Assembly: GCA_949292425.1 (NCBI GenBank)
Contig: CASEZK010000057.1
Coordinates: 1 to 64,000, forward strand
Reading direction: 5' to 3'
Source of the DNA: an uncultured Oscillospiraceae bacterium
GTDB lineage: Bacteria; Bacillota; Clostridia; Oscillospirales; Acutalibacteraceae
Length of the DNA stretch: 64,000 nucleotides
Shown: piece by piece, positions 27,315 through 35,492 of the stretch
Position numbering within the stretch: position 1 is the stretch's first letter
Layout of the letters: every line of letters begins with the position of its first letter
Made by a program: the position numbers and the translations under genes
Notes under the pieces: generated by a model
Seen by the model: the letters and a program-made list of their open reading frames with translations, nothing else
Told to the model about the DNA's origin: nothing
The model's database searches: none

Positions 27315-27845
27315 TTTGGAGGGACGATAAAACTTAAGGGTGAAAAAGCGTATATAGAATCGGTTAAGCAAATAAATTCAAATCTTCGGGTATTAGCTTC
27401 GGAAATGGGTAAAGTTACCACAGAGTTTACTAAAAATTATAAGTCCACCACTGCCATTACTTCTTGAAACAAAATTCTAAATTAGTAAATTGAAAATCAA
27501 AAAGAAAAAATTTCTGTTTTGAAAAATGCACTTGCACAGTCCAGTGAAAAGTACGGCGAGAACAACAAAAAAACTAACAACTGGAAAGTTTCATTAAATA
27601 AAGCAGAAGCTGAACTTTCAAGGATGAAAAGCAGTTTAAAAGATGTAAACTCTCAAATAGAAAAGACAAAGACACCGCTTGATAAGTTAAATACTGAGCT
27701 TGTGGAGCAAGGCACAAAGTTGAAAAAATTATAGACAGAATATAAAAATGTTGTACTTGAAAAAGGCAAAAATAGTACCGAAACAAAGAGTCTGACAACT
27801 CGGATAAAATCCTTAAACAGCGATAAAAATGATAATCAAAGATAA
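27315..27845 (+). pseudogene. Phage tail tape-measure protein, N-terminal remnant
   Basis: One plus-strand frame reads FGGTIKLKGEKAYIESVKQI, NSNLRVLASEMGKVTTEFTK, then NQKEKISVLKNALAQSSEKY, GENNKKTNNWKVSLNKAEAE and LDKLNTELVEQGTKLKK. This is the typical start of TP901-like tape-measure proteins of Firmicute siphophages (KG-x-KAY-SVKQIN-NLKVLASEM and YGENNKKT-W). The frame is broken by stops at 27465, 27483, 27486, 27732 and 27843. The remainder of the long gene is gone. No ribosome site or intact open frame remains. Confidence 0.7.
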
Positions 27846-28288
27846 GCTAAATGCCGTAGAAAAGGTTGCAAGTAAACTTGGCAGCAAACGCTGTGGAGTA
27901 TTTCATAACTAGGATTTTTACTTTATTCAACTGACATTTGTATCGCAAAGATGTACATTTTTGCCCGGTCAGAAATACAGTGACACTGCTCGCTTGGGGT
28001 GGTTCGCATTGTTCGTTATTTTTTCCTATTCGTTAGCGCTGCTTCTTCTGCCATCTGCCTGCTTTAAATTAATCACTATTAAAATAAAAATTACTATTGA
28101 CAAAAATATTTGCTTGATTTTCCCATGCCCATTATGGTACTCCGTACCAAAATTAAAAGCCTATTACTGTAAAATGTTGTGTTTCTATGTGAAACGAGAA
28201 TCTTATCTTTAGCAAATTTTCAGACCATGAATTTTTTAACTAATGATGTAGTAATAATGAATAACTATAAAAATGTAAGGGGAAAGAA
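27846..28288. other. Gene-free stretch after the prophage remnant
   Basis: About 440 bp with no recognised coding sequence. It contains a small palindrome (GGTAC, TCC, GTACC at 28135-28147) and an isolated TTGACA without a matching -10. An 83-codon open frame at 27961-28212 has neither a ribosome site nor family resemblance. Probably further decayed mobile DNA. Confidence 0.35.
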
Positions 28289-29116
28289 ATGATAGTAACA
28301 GTTACTACAGAATGCATAAATGACATAAATTTTTTTAAGTATTTATTTTTAGACAAACTCATAGTTGAGGAGAAAAAACTAGGGGAAATAAGTGTATTAA
28401 ATATTTTAGTTAAGTCTAAAAAAGGGAAGATAAAGTGGAAAAAGATAGTCAAGTTGCTGGGGGAAAAGGAGTTTAAACTTTTATTTCCAAACCAACTTCC
28501 TATTATGACAAAATTGGGAATAAAAAGGTTTTCGTCTATAGACCTTCAAAAGAGGTTGTGCAAGAATGCAGTATTAGAGGTACTAAACAAGGTAAAACTC
28601 AATCCAAACAAATTAAGGGTATCGTTGATCGATGAAACTGGTGAACATTCTGCACTACTAAGAAAAATTATAAAATTTTCTAGCCAGATTGATGTGATAA
28701 CTTTAAATGAACGTTTATATTTGGAAAAACAAAGAGATTTAATGGATGAATTTGGAGCATCTGTGATGGTCACAAAAAATAAAGACTGGCTTTTTAAAAG
28801 CGATGTTGTCGTGGCGCCAGAGCCTATAAATGAAACTTTGCCTATAAAAAAGGACAGTGTTGTGTTTTCAAGTGAAATCAACAAATACTTGAATTGCTTG
28901 AACGCCTACTACGAGTATAAGGTAGAAATCCCACTTAAATATAAAAAACTAAAGCCACAAAATGTAAGTGTAGAGTATTTTTTGTCAGCCCTTTTTGATG
29001 AATACAATCTTTCTGATTTGTCACTGTTAAGGCCAAAAAAATGCCTATCAAAATGTGGAGTAGAAGGCATTGAAGATGTTGCTAAAAAAATAAAAGTTAG
29101 TTGTGCCAGCCTTTGA
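28289..29116 (+). CDS. Conserved-looking protein of unknown function
   Basis: A 275-residue cytosolic protein that I cannot assign to a named family. GGGGAAAG precedes the ATG, and codon use and base composition match the neighbours, so it is very likely a real gene. The middle region (residues about 105-175) looks like a Rossmann-type nucleotide-binding or dehydrogenase-like fold: KLRVSLIDETGEHSALLRKI, then IDVITLNERLYLEKQRDLMD and GASVMVTKNKDWLFKSDVVV. The N-terminal third is rich in Lys and Val strands. Its stop codon lies in the loop of its own terminator, and its last 20 bases overlap the convergent ttcA-like gene. Confidence 0.7.
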   Translation: MIVTVTTECINDINFFKYLFLDKLIVEEKKLGEISVLNILVKSKKGKIKWKKIVKLLGEKEFKLLFPNQLPIMTKLGIKRFSSIDLQKRLCKNAVLEVLNKVKLNPNKLRVSLIDETGEHSALLRKIIKFSSQIDVITLNERLYLEKQRDLMDEFGASVMVTKNKDWLFKSDVVVAPEPINETLPIKKDSVVFSSEINKYLNCLNAYYEYKVEIPLKYKKLKPQNVSVEYFLSALFDEYNLSDLSLLRPKKCLSKCGVEGIEDVAKKIKVSCASL

Positions 29117-29810
29117 GGTTGGCTTTTTTTATAGCAGTGAAAATATTTTTTTTAAGGTTTGGGTAATCATTTTCTAAATTTGCTAAGAGCTTTTTAGTCG
29201 CTTCACGCTGAGTTCTTTTATCTGCAGGGCACAAACTCTTAACAACCGGCGGATTGTGGGAAAATATAAAATTGGCTATGCTGGACTCTTTGCAGTAAAT
29301 TAGAGGTCTGATGACGTGTATGTTTTTTCTAGACAAATAAGTAACGGGAGAAAAGCAAGAAATATCTCCGTTATTAAACAAATTCATAATAAGAGTTTCG
29401 ACAACATCATCGAAATGGTGCCCAAGGGCTATTTTGTTGCAGCCAATCTCTTTGGCGCAGCTGTGCAAAATACCACGTCTCATGCGAGAACATAAGCTAC
29501 ATGGACTTTTTTCTTTGCGAACATTGAAAATTATTTCATACATTTGGGTTTCTTTTATTAAATAACTAATATTATTTTTGCGGCAAAACTCTCTAATTTC
29601 TGTAAACGAAGACTTGCCTGGAAAACCAGGGTCTACAGTTAAAGCAGATAGATTAAATTTTTTGGGATAATATTTTTTTATTTCATTTAGAGCGTAAAGC
29701 AGAAAAACTGAGTCTTTTCCGCCTGAAACGCATACGGCAATACTGTCGTTTTTATCTATCATATCAAATTGATCTATGGCTGCGCGGACTTTACTTGTTA
29801 AATCTTTCAT
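29097..29810 (-). CDS. TtcA-like tRNA 2-thiolation protein (PP-loop ATPase)
   Basis: Adenylates tRNA and transfers sulfur, probably making 2-thiocytidine or a related thio-nucleoside. The PP-loop SGGKDSVFLLYAL is near the N-terminus. The iron-sulfur cysteines are in CSLCSRMRRGILH and in SLCPADKRTQREATKKLL, and HHFDDVVETLIMNLF is the conserved TtcA block. An ATG at 29828 is in frame, but AAGGA (29818-29822) points to the ATG at 29810. An extended -10 promoter (TGTTATAAT, 29840-29848) lies upstream. Which of TtcA-type products it makes cannot be decided from sequence alone. Confidence 0.85.
   Translation of the reverse strand: MKDLTSKVRAAIDQFDMIDKNDSIAVCVSGGKDSVFLLYALNEIKKYYPKKFNLSALTVDPGFPGKSSFTEIREFCRKNNISYLIKETQMYEIIFNVRKEKSPCSLCSRMRRGILHSCAKEIGCNKIALGHHFDDVVETLIMNLFNNGDISCFSPVTYLSRKNIHVIRPLIYCKESSIANFIFSHNPPVVKSLCPADKRTQREATKKLLANLENDYPNLKKNIFTAIKKANLKGWHN
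29105..29130 (+). terminator. Terminator overlapping the end of the unknown gene
   Basis: GCCAGCC (29105-29111) pairs with GGTTGGC (29117-29123, one G-T pair), followed by seven T. The stop codon TGA (29114-29116) is in the 5-nt loop, and the hairpin also lies inside the last codons of the convergent ttcA-like gene. Confidence 0.85.
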
Positions 29811-29839
29811 AAAAACATCCTTATACATTTATACAATTT

Positions 29840-29848
29840 ATTATAACA
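29840..29848 (-). promoter_or_regulatory. Extended -10 promoter for the ttcA-like gene
   Basis: On the minus strand TGT followed by TATAAT, with no good -35. It drives away from the dcw cluster; the rest of 29849-30070 is AT-rich and shows nothing else I can assign. Confidence 0.4.
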
Positions 29849-30070
29849 TACGGTGGTGTGAATTTGGACTTTCATTTTATAAATTTTCTAGGTAAGAAAA
29901 ATGAAAAAATTGTCGAAATACACACATGAAAAATAAAAAAAGAAATAAGATACATGTATATTTATTTAATATTTATAGTCTTGAAAACAGAATAAAAATT
30001 TAAAAGATTTCTAAAATAACCATTTTAGACAATATTTTTTAAATTTTTCGAAAAAAATTTTGTTTTCATA

Positions 30071-30098
30071 TTGACACGAAAAAAAATAAGTGTATAAT
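30071..30098 (+). promoter_or_regulatory. dcw cluster promoter (Pmra)
   Basis: Perfect TTGACA (30071-30076) and perfect TATAAT (30093-30098), 16-bp spacer. It is the main promoter of the division and cell-wall cluster. Confidence 0.85.
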
Positions 30099-30110
30099 AT
30101 TAAGTAATTG

Positions 30111-30146
30111 GTGGTGAAAGGTGGGGCAAAGTAGAGTAAAGTGGTA
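30111..30146 (+). promoter_or_regulatory. Four tandem MraZ boxes
   Basis: GTGGTG, GTGGGG, GTAGAG and GTGGTA start at 30111, 30121, 30131 and 30141, exactly 10 bp apart, each preceded by A-rich 4-nt spacers. This matches the known MraZ operator design (AAAGTGKNRN-type decamer repeats). The array lies just after the expected transcription start, so MraZ probably regulates its own operon here. Confidence 0.8.
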
Positions 30147-30180
30147 ATTTTAATTCTATTTTTCCTCAAGAGTGAAGCTT

Positions 30181-30600
30181 ATGTTGATAGGTGAATACCA
30201 ACATAATATTGACCCAAAGGGTAGAGTCGCGGTTCCTACGAAGTTCCGAGATGATTTAGGTATGCTATTTTACATCACCAAAGGGCTTGATGGATGCTTG
30301 TTTGTACTGCAGCAAAGCGAATGGATGCGACTTGAAGATAAAGTTAGAGCAATGCCGATATCTAAAGCAAGAACTATACAAAGGTTTTTCTTTTCAGGCG
30401 CTGCTGAAGTTCAGCCAGACAAACAAGGAAGGATTCTCATTCCCCAAAACTTGAGGGAACACGCTTGTTTAAAAAAAGAAGTTACATTTATAGGAACAGC
30501 GAATCGGGTAGAAATTTGGGATAGTGCTAAGTGGAACAGCTTTAACTCGAGCATTACTGAGGAAAATATAGAAGAAGCTATGGACATGTTAGAGCTTTAA
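30181..30600 (+). CDS. mraZ: Transcriptional regulator MraZ
   Basis: Ring-forming DNA-binding protein with two AbrB-like (SpoVT/AbrB) half-domains that controls the dcw operon by binding repeated boxes in front of its own gene. Both repeats are seen: GEYQHNIDPKGRVAVPTKFR at the start and EVQPDKQGRILIPQNLREHA in the second half. The frame is open from a GTG at 30172, but the ATG at 30181 gives the typical MLIGEYQHNID start. 139 aa is standard. It is the first gene of the cluster, 16 bp before rsmH. Confidence 0.96.
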   Translation: MLIGEYQHNIDPKGRVAVPTKFRDDLGMLFYITKGLDGCLFVLQQSEWMRLEDKVRAMPISKARTIQRFFFSGAAEVQPDKQGRILIPQNLREHACLKKEVTFIGTANRVEIWDSAKWNSFNSSITEENIEEAMDMLEL

Positions 30601-30616
30601 AAAAGGGGTGTGACAC

Positions 30617-31543
30617 TTGGAGTTTTCTCATAAGTCAGTTCTGCTGAAAGAGTCTGTGAATCTACTAAATGTAAAATCGGACGGCATATATGTAGACGGT
30701 ACGGCAGGTGGCGGAGGGCATTCAGAGGAGATACTGAAAAGGCTTAAAAAAGGGAAACTGATATCAATTGATCAAGACCCAGATGCTATTTTAGTCTTGA
30801 AAGAAAGGCTTTCTAAGTATCAAAATTCAATAATTGTAAACTCAAACTTTTCAAAGATAAGAACAGTTGTGCAGAATTTGTCCGTGAGCGGTGTGGATGG
30901 GGTGTTGTTAGACATAGGAGTTTCTTCGTATCAACTGGATGCACCTGAAAGAGGCTTTTCTTATCATAATGACGCACCACTTGATATGAGAATGAGCAAA
31001 AACGGAGTATCTGCTTTCGATGTAGTGAACGATTTTGCTGAAGATAAAATAGGCAGGATAATAAAAAATTACGGAGAAGAAAAATATTTTAAATCAATAG
31101 CAAGGGCTATAGTGAAATATAGAGAAAATAAAAAAATTTACAGCACTTTAGAACTGGCTGAGATAATTAAATCATCTGTACCAGCAAAAGTAAGAAGAGA
31201 AAATGGGCACCCGGCAAGGAAAACCTTTCAAGCAATTAGGGTTTTCGTCAATTCAGAACTTGAAGTTTTAGAGAAAGGCTTAGATGAAACGTTTTCTGTT
31301 CTAAATAAAGGAGCTAGAGTAGCAGTTATAACTTTTCATTCACTTGAAGATAAAATAGTAAAAAGAAAGATGCAAAGTTGGTGCAGAGGTTGTACATGCC
31401 CACCGGATTTTCCGGTTTGTGTGTGCGCAAATAAACCAAAAGCTAAGCTTGTCACCAGAAAAGCCGTGGAACCAAGTGAAGAGGAAATAAAAGGAAATAA
31501 AAGAAGTAGAAGTGCAAAATTAAGAGTTTGCGAGAAAATGTAA
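30617..31543 (+). CDS. rsmH: 16S rRNA (cytosine-1402-N4)-methyltransferase RsmH
   Basis: Methylates N4 of C1402 in the ribosomal P site with SAM. Family blocks: FSHKSVLLKESVNLL, YVDGTAGGGGHSEEIL (SAM site), GVLLDIGVSSYQLDAPERGF, HPARKTFQAIRVFVNSEL and VITFHSLEDKIVKR. The C-terminus has the usual Cys-rich segment CRGCTCPPDFPVCVC. 308 aa is normal. The start is TTG, six bases after AGGGGTG. It holds its usual place as second gene of the cluster. Confidence 0.97.
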   Translation: MEFSHKSVLLKESVNLLNVKSDGIYVDGTAGGGGHSEEILKRLKKGKLISIDQDPDAILVLKERLSKYQNSIIVNSNFSKIRTVVQNLSVSGVDGVLLDIGVSSYQLDAPERGFSYHNDAPLDMRMSKNGVSAFDVVNDFAEDKIGRIIKNYGEEKYFKSIARAIVKYRENKKIYSTLELAEIIKSSVPAKVRRENGHPARKTFQAIRVFVNSELEVLEKGLDETFSVLNKGARVAVITFHSLEDKIVKRKMQSWCRGCTCPPDFPVCVCANKPKAKLVTRKAVEPSEEEIKGNKRSRSAKLRVCEKM

Positions 31544-31571
31544 AAGGCAAGAATAAAAAGGAGTTGTTTAA

Positions 31572-32000
31572 GTGATGTCATTAGACAATAGGAATTTAGC
31601 ATATGACCTTTCGGTGTTTGAAGAAGTAAAAGTTAAAAAGAAAGATAATATCCTAAGGTTGCCTAAAGAGGAATTGAGAAAAAATCGAAGGGTGAAAGTA
31701 AATCCATTGGCGGTGGCGTTTTTAGGGGCTGCTTTTGCTGTAAGCTTGTTGACAACTTTAACAGTGATACATAATCAGATAAAGCTAACCGAATTAACAG
31801 CTCAAATACAGAGTATGAACAAACGATTAGTGGAAAGCGAAAGTATACATACGCAACTGGCGGTGAGGAATGAATCTAATTTTTCACTTTCAAAGGTTGA
31901 AGAATATGCTAAAGACGAATTACAAATGTGTAAAACAACTCCATCTCAAGTAGAGTATATCAATCTGTCTGCTGGAGATAAAGCTTATAAAAATGGGTAA
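31572..32000 (+). CDS. ftsL: FtsL-like division protein
   Basis: Predicted bitopic membrane protein of the divisome, the FtsL position between rsmH and the division PBP. It has a basic cytoplasmic N-terminus of about 50 residues, one transmembrane helix (PLAVAFLGAAFAVSLLTTL) and an extracytoplasmic coiled coil (ELTAQIQSMNKRLVES). FtsL proteins are poorly conserved, so topology and position carry the call. AAGGAG lies eight bases before a GTG (31572) and eleven before the next codon ATG (31575); either start is possible. FtsL binds DivIC and FtsQ/DivIB and activates FtsW-PBP; a DivIC gene is not seen here. Confidence 0.75.
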   Translation: MMSLDNRNLAYDLSVFEEVKVKKKDNILRLPKEELRKNRRVKVNPLAVAFLGAAFAVSLLTTLTVIHNQIKLTELTAQIQSMNKRLVESESIHTQLAVRNESNFSLSKVEEYAKDELQMCKTTPSQVEYINLSAGDKAYKNG

Positions 32001-32072
32001 TTTTACAATTTATTTTAACTAAGGAAATATTTTATTTTTATAAGAATATAAATTAATAGGAATGAAATTAAA

Positions 32073-32099
32073 AAGAGTTAAGATAAAATCTTGACTCTT
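32073..32099 (+). other. 12-bp hairpin between ftsL and the PBP gene
   Basis: AAGAGTTAAGAT pairs with ATCTTGACTCTT (one G-T pair) around a 3-nt loop. There is no T-run after it and the cluster continues 25 bp later, so it is better seen as an mRNA stability or partial attenuation element than a full terminator. Confidence 0.45.
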
Positions 32100-32123
32100 G
32101 TATTGTTATAAAGGAGCAAAACT

Positions 32124-34352
32124 ATGTCAAGAGGTACCACTGTTAGAATGTGGAGAAGATCGCTTTTTGTGCTGCTGGTCTTGATATTTTTAGGGTTTGG
32201 AATAGGTATATTCAGACTAGCGCAACTTCAACTTGTTCAAGGTGCAGTGCTAAAACAGATGGCGATAGAGCAACAGCTTAAAGATACAAAAGTTAGTGCA
32301 CAGAGAGGCACTATTTATGATTGTAATATGAAACCCTTGGCTCAAAGCGCTACAGTTTGGACGGTTGTATTAGAACCAGCTTATTTGCCAGATGATCAAT
32401 CGAAGGAAATGGTAGCAAAAGGCCTTTCTGAGATATTGGAACTTGACAAGGAGGAGATACTGGCAAAAGCGAAAAAGAGATCTTACTATACTGTCTTAAA
32501 GAGGAAAATTGACAGTGATGTAAAGGATAAAGTTGTCACTTTTTTAAAGGATAATAAAATAAAATCAGGGGTACGTTTGGTAGAAGACTATAAAAGGTAT
32601 TATCCTCACAAAGATTTTGCTTCAGCTGTCATAGGCTTTGTAGGAACTGATAATCAAGGCTTATCTGGAATTGAAAATTATTATAATAGTTATTTAACGG
32701 GCGAAAGCGGTCGCTTGGTTACAGCAAGAAACGCAATAGGAACGGATATGCCTTTTGAGTATGAGAAAATGATACCGGCTAAAAACGGAAATAGTCTAGT
32801 GTTATCAATCGATGAAGTTATACAGCACTTTTTAGAGAAGGGCTTAGAAGAGGGGATAATAAATAATGTTGTAAAAAACAAAGCAGTTGCCATAATGATG
32901 GATGTTAATAACGGTGAGATTTTAGGGATGGCTGTGAAGGGCGGTTATGATTTAAACAAGCCCTTTGAGATAGTTGATGAAGATGACAAATCTGCAATAG
33001 AAAATTTAACAGAAGAAGAGAGACCAAAAGCCAAAGCGGAAGCCTTGGAAAGACAATGGCGAAATAAAGCTGTAAGTGATACATACATGCCGGGTTCTGT
33101 TTTTAAGATGGTAACAACCGCAATGGGTTTTGAAGAAAATCTGATTAATGAGAGCACAGGTTTTCACTGTACTGGTAGTTTAGTTCCATTTAAGGGTGCA
33201 AGGCCGATAAAATGTCATAAACACGGCGGGCATGGAGCGCAAACTTTTACAAAGGCTTTTTGTAACTCTTGTAACCCGGCTTTTATTTCACTTGGACAAA
33301 TAATAGGAAGCGAAAAGTTTTACCAATACTACGATGCTTTTGGGTTTACGGAAAAAACGGGTATAGATTTGCCCGGAGAAGCAAACGGCATATTTTTCAG
33401 CAAAGACGGCTCTATGGGTCCTATGGATTTAGCTGTTGCATCGTTTGGTCAAAACTTTAGTATAACGCCGATTCAAATGGTCACGGCGGCAGCGGCTGTA
33501 GCAAATGGAGGTCATTTGGTTACGCCTCATATAGTAAAGCAAATTATAGATTCTGATGGCAATGTAGTAAAATCGTTTGAAAAGAAAGAAAAAAGACAGG
33601 TTATATCTCAAAGTACATCGAAAAGAATCTGTGAGCTTTTGCAAATGAACGCTAAAGAAGGCGGTGCAAAGAACGGGTACGTTCCAGGGTACAGAATCGG
33701 AGGAAAAACTGGAACGAGTCAAAAGATAGGGCAAAGTGGACCAAATGGAATGGATTACATAGCTTCGTTTTGCGGAATAGCGCCCGCTGATAACCCACAG
33801 GTAGTTTTGCTGATATATTATGATACACCAAAAGGACCAAGCTACTATGGAGGAATGGTTGCAGCACCTACTTTTGCAAAAGTTATGCAAGAAGCACTGC
33901 CTTACTTGGGTGTAGAATGCAAGTATACAGAAGAGGAACTTGCAAAGTTAGATATTCCGGTACCGTTTGTGGTAGGCTCTAAAGTATCGCAGGCAAAGTC
34001 TAAACTTGAAAGTCTAGGGCTCATATCCACTGTTTGTGGAAGCGGAGATGTGGTAATATCGCAAATACCGGAAGCTACAGCCAAAATGCCAAAAGGAGGC
34101 AAAGTGGTTTTATATACAGACAAAGACGACAAAGCTAATGTAAAGGTGCCAAAGCTAATAGGAATGAGTCCTGCAAATGTAAATAAAGTTGCCGCAGAAA
34201 GTGGATTGAATGTAAAAATAAAAGGCGAATTGGCTCAGGGGCAAAACTGTATTTCTATTTCGCAAAGTATAGGTGAAGGTGAAACCGTAAAAAGAGGAAC
34301 GTCTATAACAGTAGAATTTGTACAGAAGAAAGATTCTCAAATAGCTGAATGA
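32124..34352 (+). CDS. Division-type class B penicillin-binding protein with PASTA domains
   Basis: Transpeptidase that crosslinks septal (or spore cortex) peptidoglycan together with the FtsW-type polymerase. It has one N-terminal transmembrane helix (SLFVLLVLIFLGFGIGIF), a PBP dimerisation domain, and a transpeptidase domain with all three motifs: SVFK at residue 325 (acylated Ser), SCN at 382 and KTG at 528. Two PASTA repeats follow (PFVVGSKVSQAKSKLESLGL; VPKLIGMSPANVNKVAAESG). Length (742 aa) and PASTA domains fit SpoVD/PBP2B; which of the two it corresponds to cannot be told from this window. AAAGGAG precedes the ATG. Confidence 0.93.
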   Translation: MSRGTTVRMWRRSLFVLLVLIFLGFGIGIFRLAQLQLVQGAVLKQMAIEQQLKDTKVSAQRGTIYDCNMKPLAQSATVWTVVLEPAYLPDDQSKEMVAKGLSEILELDKEEILAKAKKRSYYTVLKRKIDSDVKDKVVTFLKDNKIKSGVRLVEDYKRYYPHKDFASAVIGFVGTDNQGLSGIENYYNSYLTGESGRLVTARNAIGTDMPFEYEKMIPAKNGNSLVLSIDEVIQHFLEKGLEEGIINNVVKNKAVAIMMDVNNGEILGMAVKGGYDLNKPFEIVDEDDKSAIENLTEEERPKAKAEALERQWRNKAVSDTYMPGSVFKMVTTAMGFEENLINESTGFHCTGSLVPFKGARPIKCHKHGGHGAQTFTKAFCNSCNPAFISLGQIIGSEKFYQYYDAFGFTEKTGIDLPGEANGIFFSKDGSMGPMDLAVASFGQNFSITPIQMVTAAAAVANGGHLVTPHIVKQIIDSDGNVVKSFEKKEKRQVISQSTSKRICELLQMNAKEGGAKNGYVPGYRIGGKTGTSQKIGQSGPNGMDYIASFCGIAPADNPQVVLLIYYDTPKGPSYYGGMVAAPTFAKVMQEALPYLGVECKYTEEELAKLDIPVPFVVGSKVSQAKSKLESLGLISTVCGSGDVVISQIPEATAKMPKGGKVVLYTDKDDKANVKVPKLIGMSPANVNKVAAESGLNVKIKGELAQGQNCISISQSIGEGETVKRGTSITVEFVQKKDSQIAE

Positions 34353-34374
34353 GTTTTAAAATATGTATAAAATG

Positions 34375-34407
34375 GTATGCAGATGTGGTATAATTGAATT
34401 GGCATAC
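34375..34407 (+). promoter_or_regulatory. Internal extended -10 promoter and dyad before mraY
   Basis: TGG followed by TATAAT (34386-34394) is an extended -10 with no good -35. It lies inside an inverted repeat, GTATGC (34375-34380) with GCATAC (34402-34407), which could be an operator or a weak mRNA stem. Confidence 0.4.
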
Positions 34408-34430
34408 AAAATTAAAAGGGGAGCAAAAAA

Positions 34431-35465
34431 ATGGCAACAGCTTTTACGATAGCATCAATGTTAATTTCGTTTTTAGTGACTTTGCTTTTGGGCAAAAAAT
34501 TAATACCTTATCTTCACAAACTTAAATTCGGCCAAACAATACTTGAGATTGGGCCATCTTGGCACAAAAAAAAGCAGGGTACACCTACCATTGGCGGAAG
34601 TATGTTCATAATTGGAATTTTATTATCGGTGATCTTGTGTCTGTCTTTATACTGCTATGCGTCTAAGGGCGATATCACTTTACTGCAAGCTCCTCTTATG
34701 TATTTGAAAATAATAGCTGGCCTTTTAATGGCATTAGGATTTGGCGCAATTGGTTTTTTGGATGATTACATAAAAGTAGTAAAAAAAAGGAATATGGGAC
34801 TCAATGCAAAACAGAAATTATTGTTACAGTTTTCGGTAGCCTTTGTGTATTTATTTTTATTGTTTTTCTCAGAAAATTCGCATGGTGTAGTTAATACGAC
34901 CAGTACATTGATACCATTTTTAGGGAAAGTTGATTTAGGTGTTTTTTATTGGCCGATCTGTGCAGTATTAATAGTTGGCATGGTAAACGCTGTAAACTTA
35001 ACAGATGGAATAGATGGATTGGACGCATCGCTTACATTTTTTGCAGGGCTTTTCTTCATGGTTATAGCTGGAATTTTTAATATGATAGTCTTAAGTATAG
35101 TATCAGCAGCTTTGGTGGGAGGATGTTTAGGTTTTCTTTTTTGGAATGCGTACCCAGCGAAAGTTTTTATGGGAGATACAGGGTCATTGTTTTTAGGTGG
35201 AATGATCTGTGCGCTAGCTTTTACGATAAATATGCCTGTTTTATTAATAACCATTGGTGCAGTTTATATTCTCGAGATGTTTTCAGTTATGCTTCAAGTT
35301 ATATATTTTAAACTAACTAAAGGAAAACGCTTATTCAAAATGAGTCCGATACATCATCATTTTGAAATGTGCAACTGGAGCGAACTTAAAATCTGCATAG
35401 TTTTTTGCGCTTCTATGATAGTTATGGGGCTTTTGAGCATAGCTTTAGTTTTAACAGGATTTTAA
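34431..35465 (+). CDS. mraY: Phospho-MurNAc-pentapeptide translocase MraY
   Basis: Integral membrane enzyme that moves phospho-MurNAc-pentapeptide to undecaprenyl phosphate, forming lipid I. About ten hydrophobic helices are seen. Family blocks: WHKKKQGTPTIGGSMFI, GFLDDYIKVVKKRNMGLNAK (Mg-binding Asp pair), NAVNLTDGIDGLDAS, AKVFMGDTGSLFLGG and KMSPIHHHFEMCNWSE. 344 aa is normal. GGGGAG precedes the ATG. murE/murF, which often precede it, and murD, which often follows it, are absent here. Confidence 0.97.
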   Translation: MATAFTIASMLISFLVTLLLGKKLIPYLHKLKFGQTILEIGPSWHKKKQGTPTIGGSMFIIGILLSVILCLSLYCYASKGDITLLQAPLMYLKIIAGLLMALGFGAIGFLDDYIKVVKKRNMGLNAKQKLLLQFSVAFVYLFLLFFSENSHGVVNTTSTLIPFLGKVDLGVFYWPICAVLIVGMVNAVNLTDGIDGLDASLTFFAGLFFMVIAGIFNMIVLSIVSAALVGGCLGFLFWNAYPAKVFMGDTGSLFLGGMICALAFTINMPVLLITIGAVYILEMFSVMLQVIYFKLTKGKRLFKMSPIHHHFEMCNWSELKICIVFCASMIVMGLLSIALVLTGF

Positions 35466-35492
35466 AAATTAAATAAAAGGGGGTAAATCTTC

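Larger units (their letters stand above)
27136..27845. mobile_element. Prophage graveyard
   Basis: An integrase tail on the minus strand and a tape-measure head on the plus strand lie about 30 bp apart, two genes that normally sit at distant places in a phage genome. This implies a large internal deletion followed by point decay. No attachment-site repeats could be identified by eye. Confidence 0.6.

Noticed and set aside
27961-28212. 83-codon plus-strand frame after the prophage relic
   Set aside because: No ribosome site, low-complexity hydrophobic and basic stretches, and no family resemblance.
29911-29917. TGTCGAA, a match to the Spo0A box core, upstream of mraZ
   Set aside because: A single 7-bp match about 150 bp before the promoter, without a second box, is expected by chance in a window of this size.
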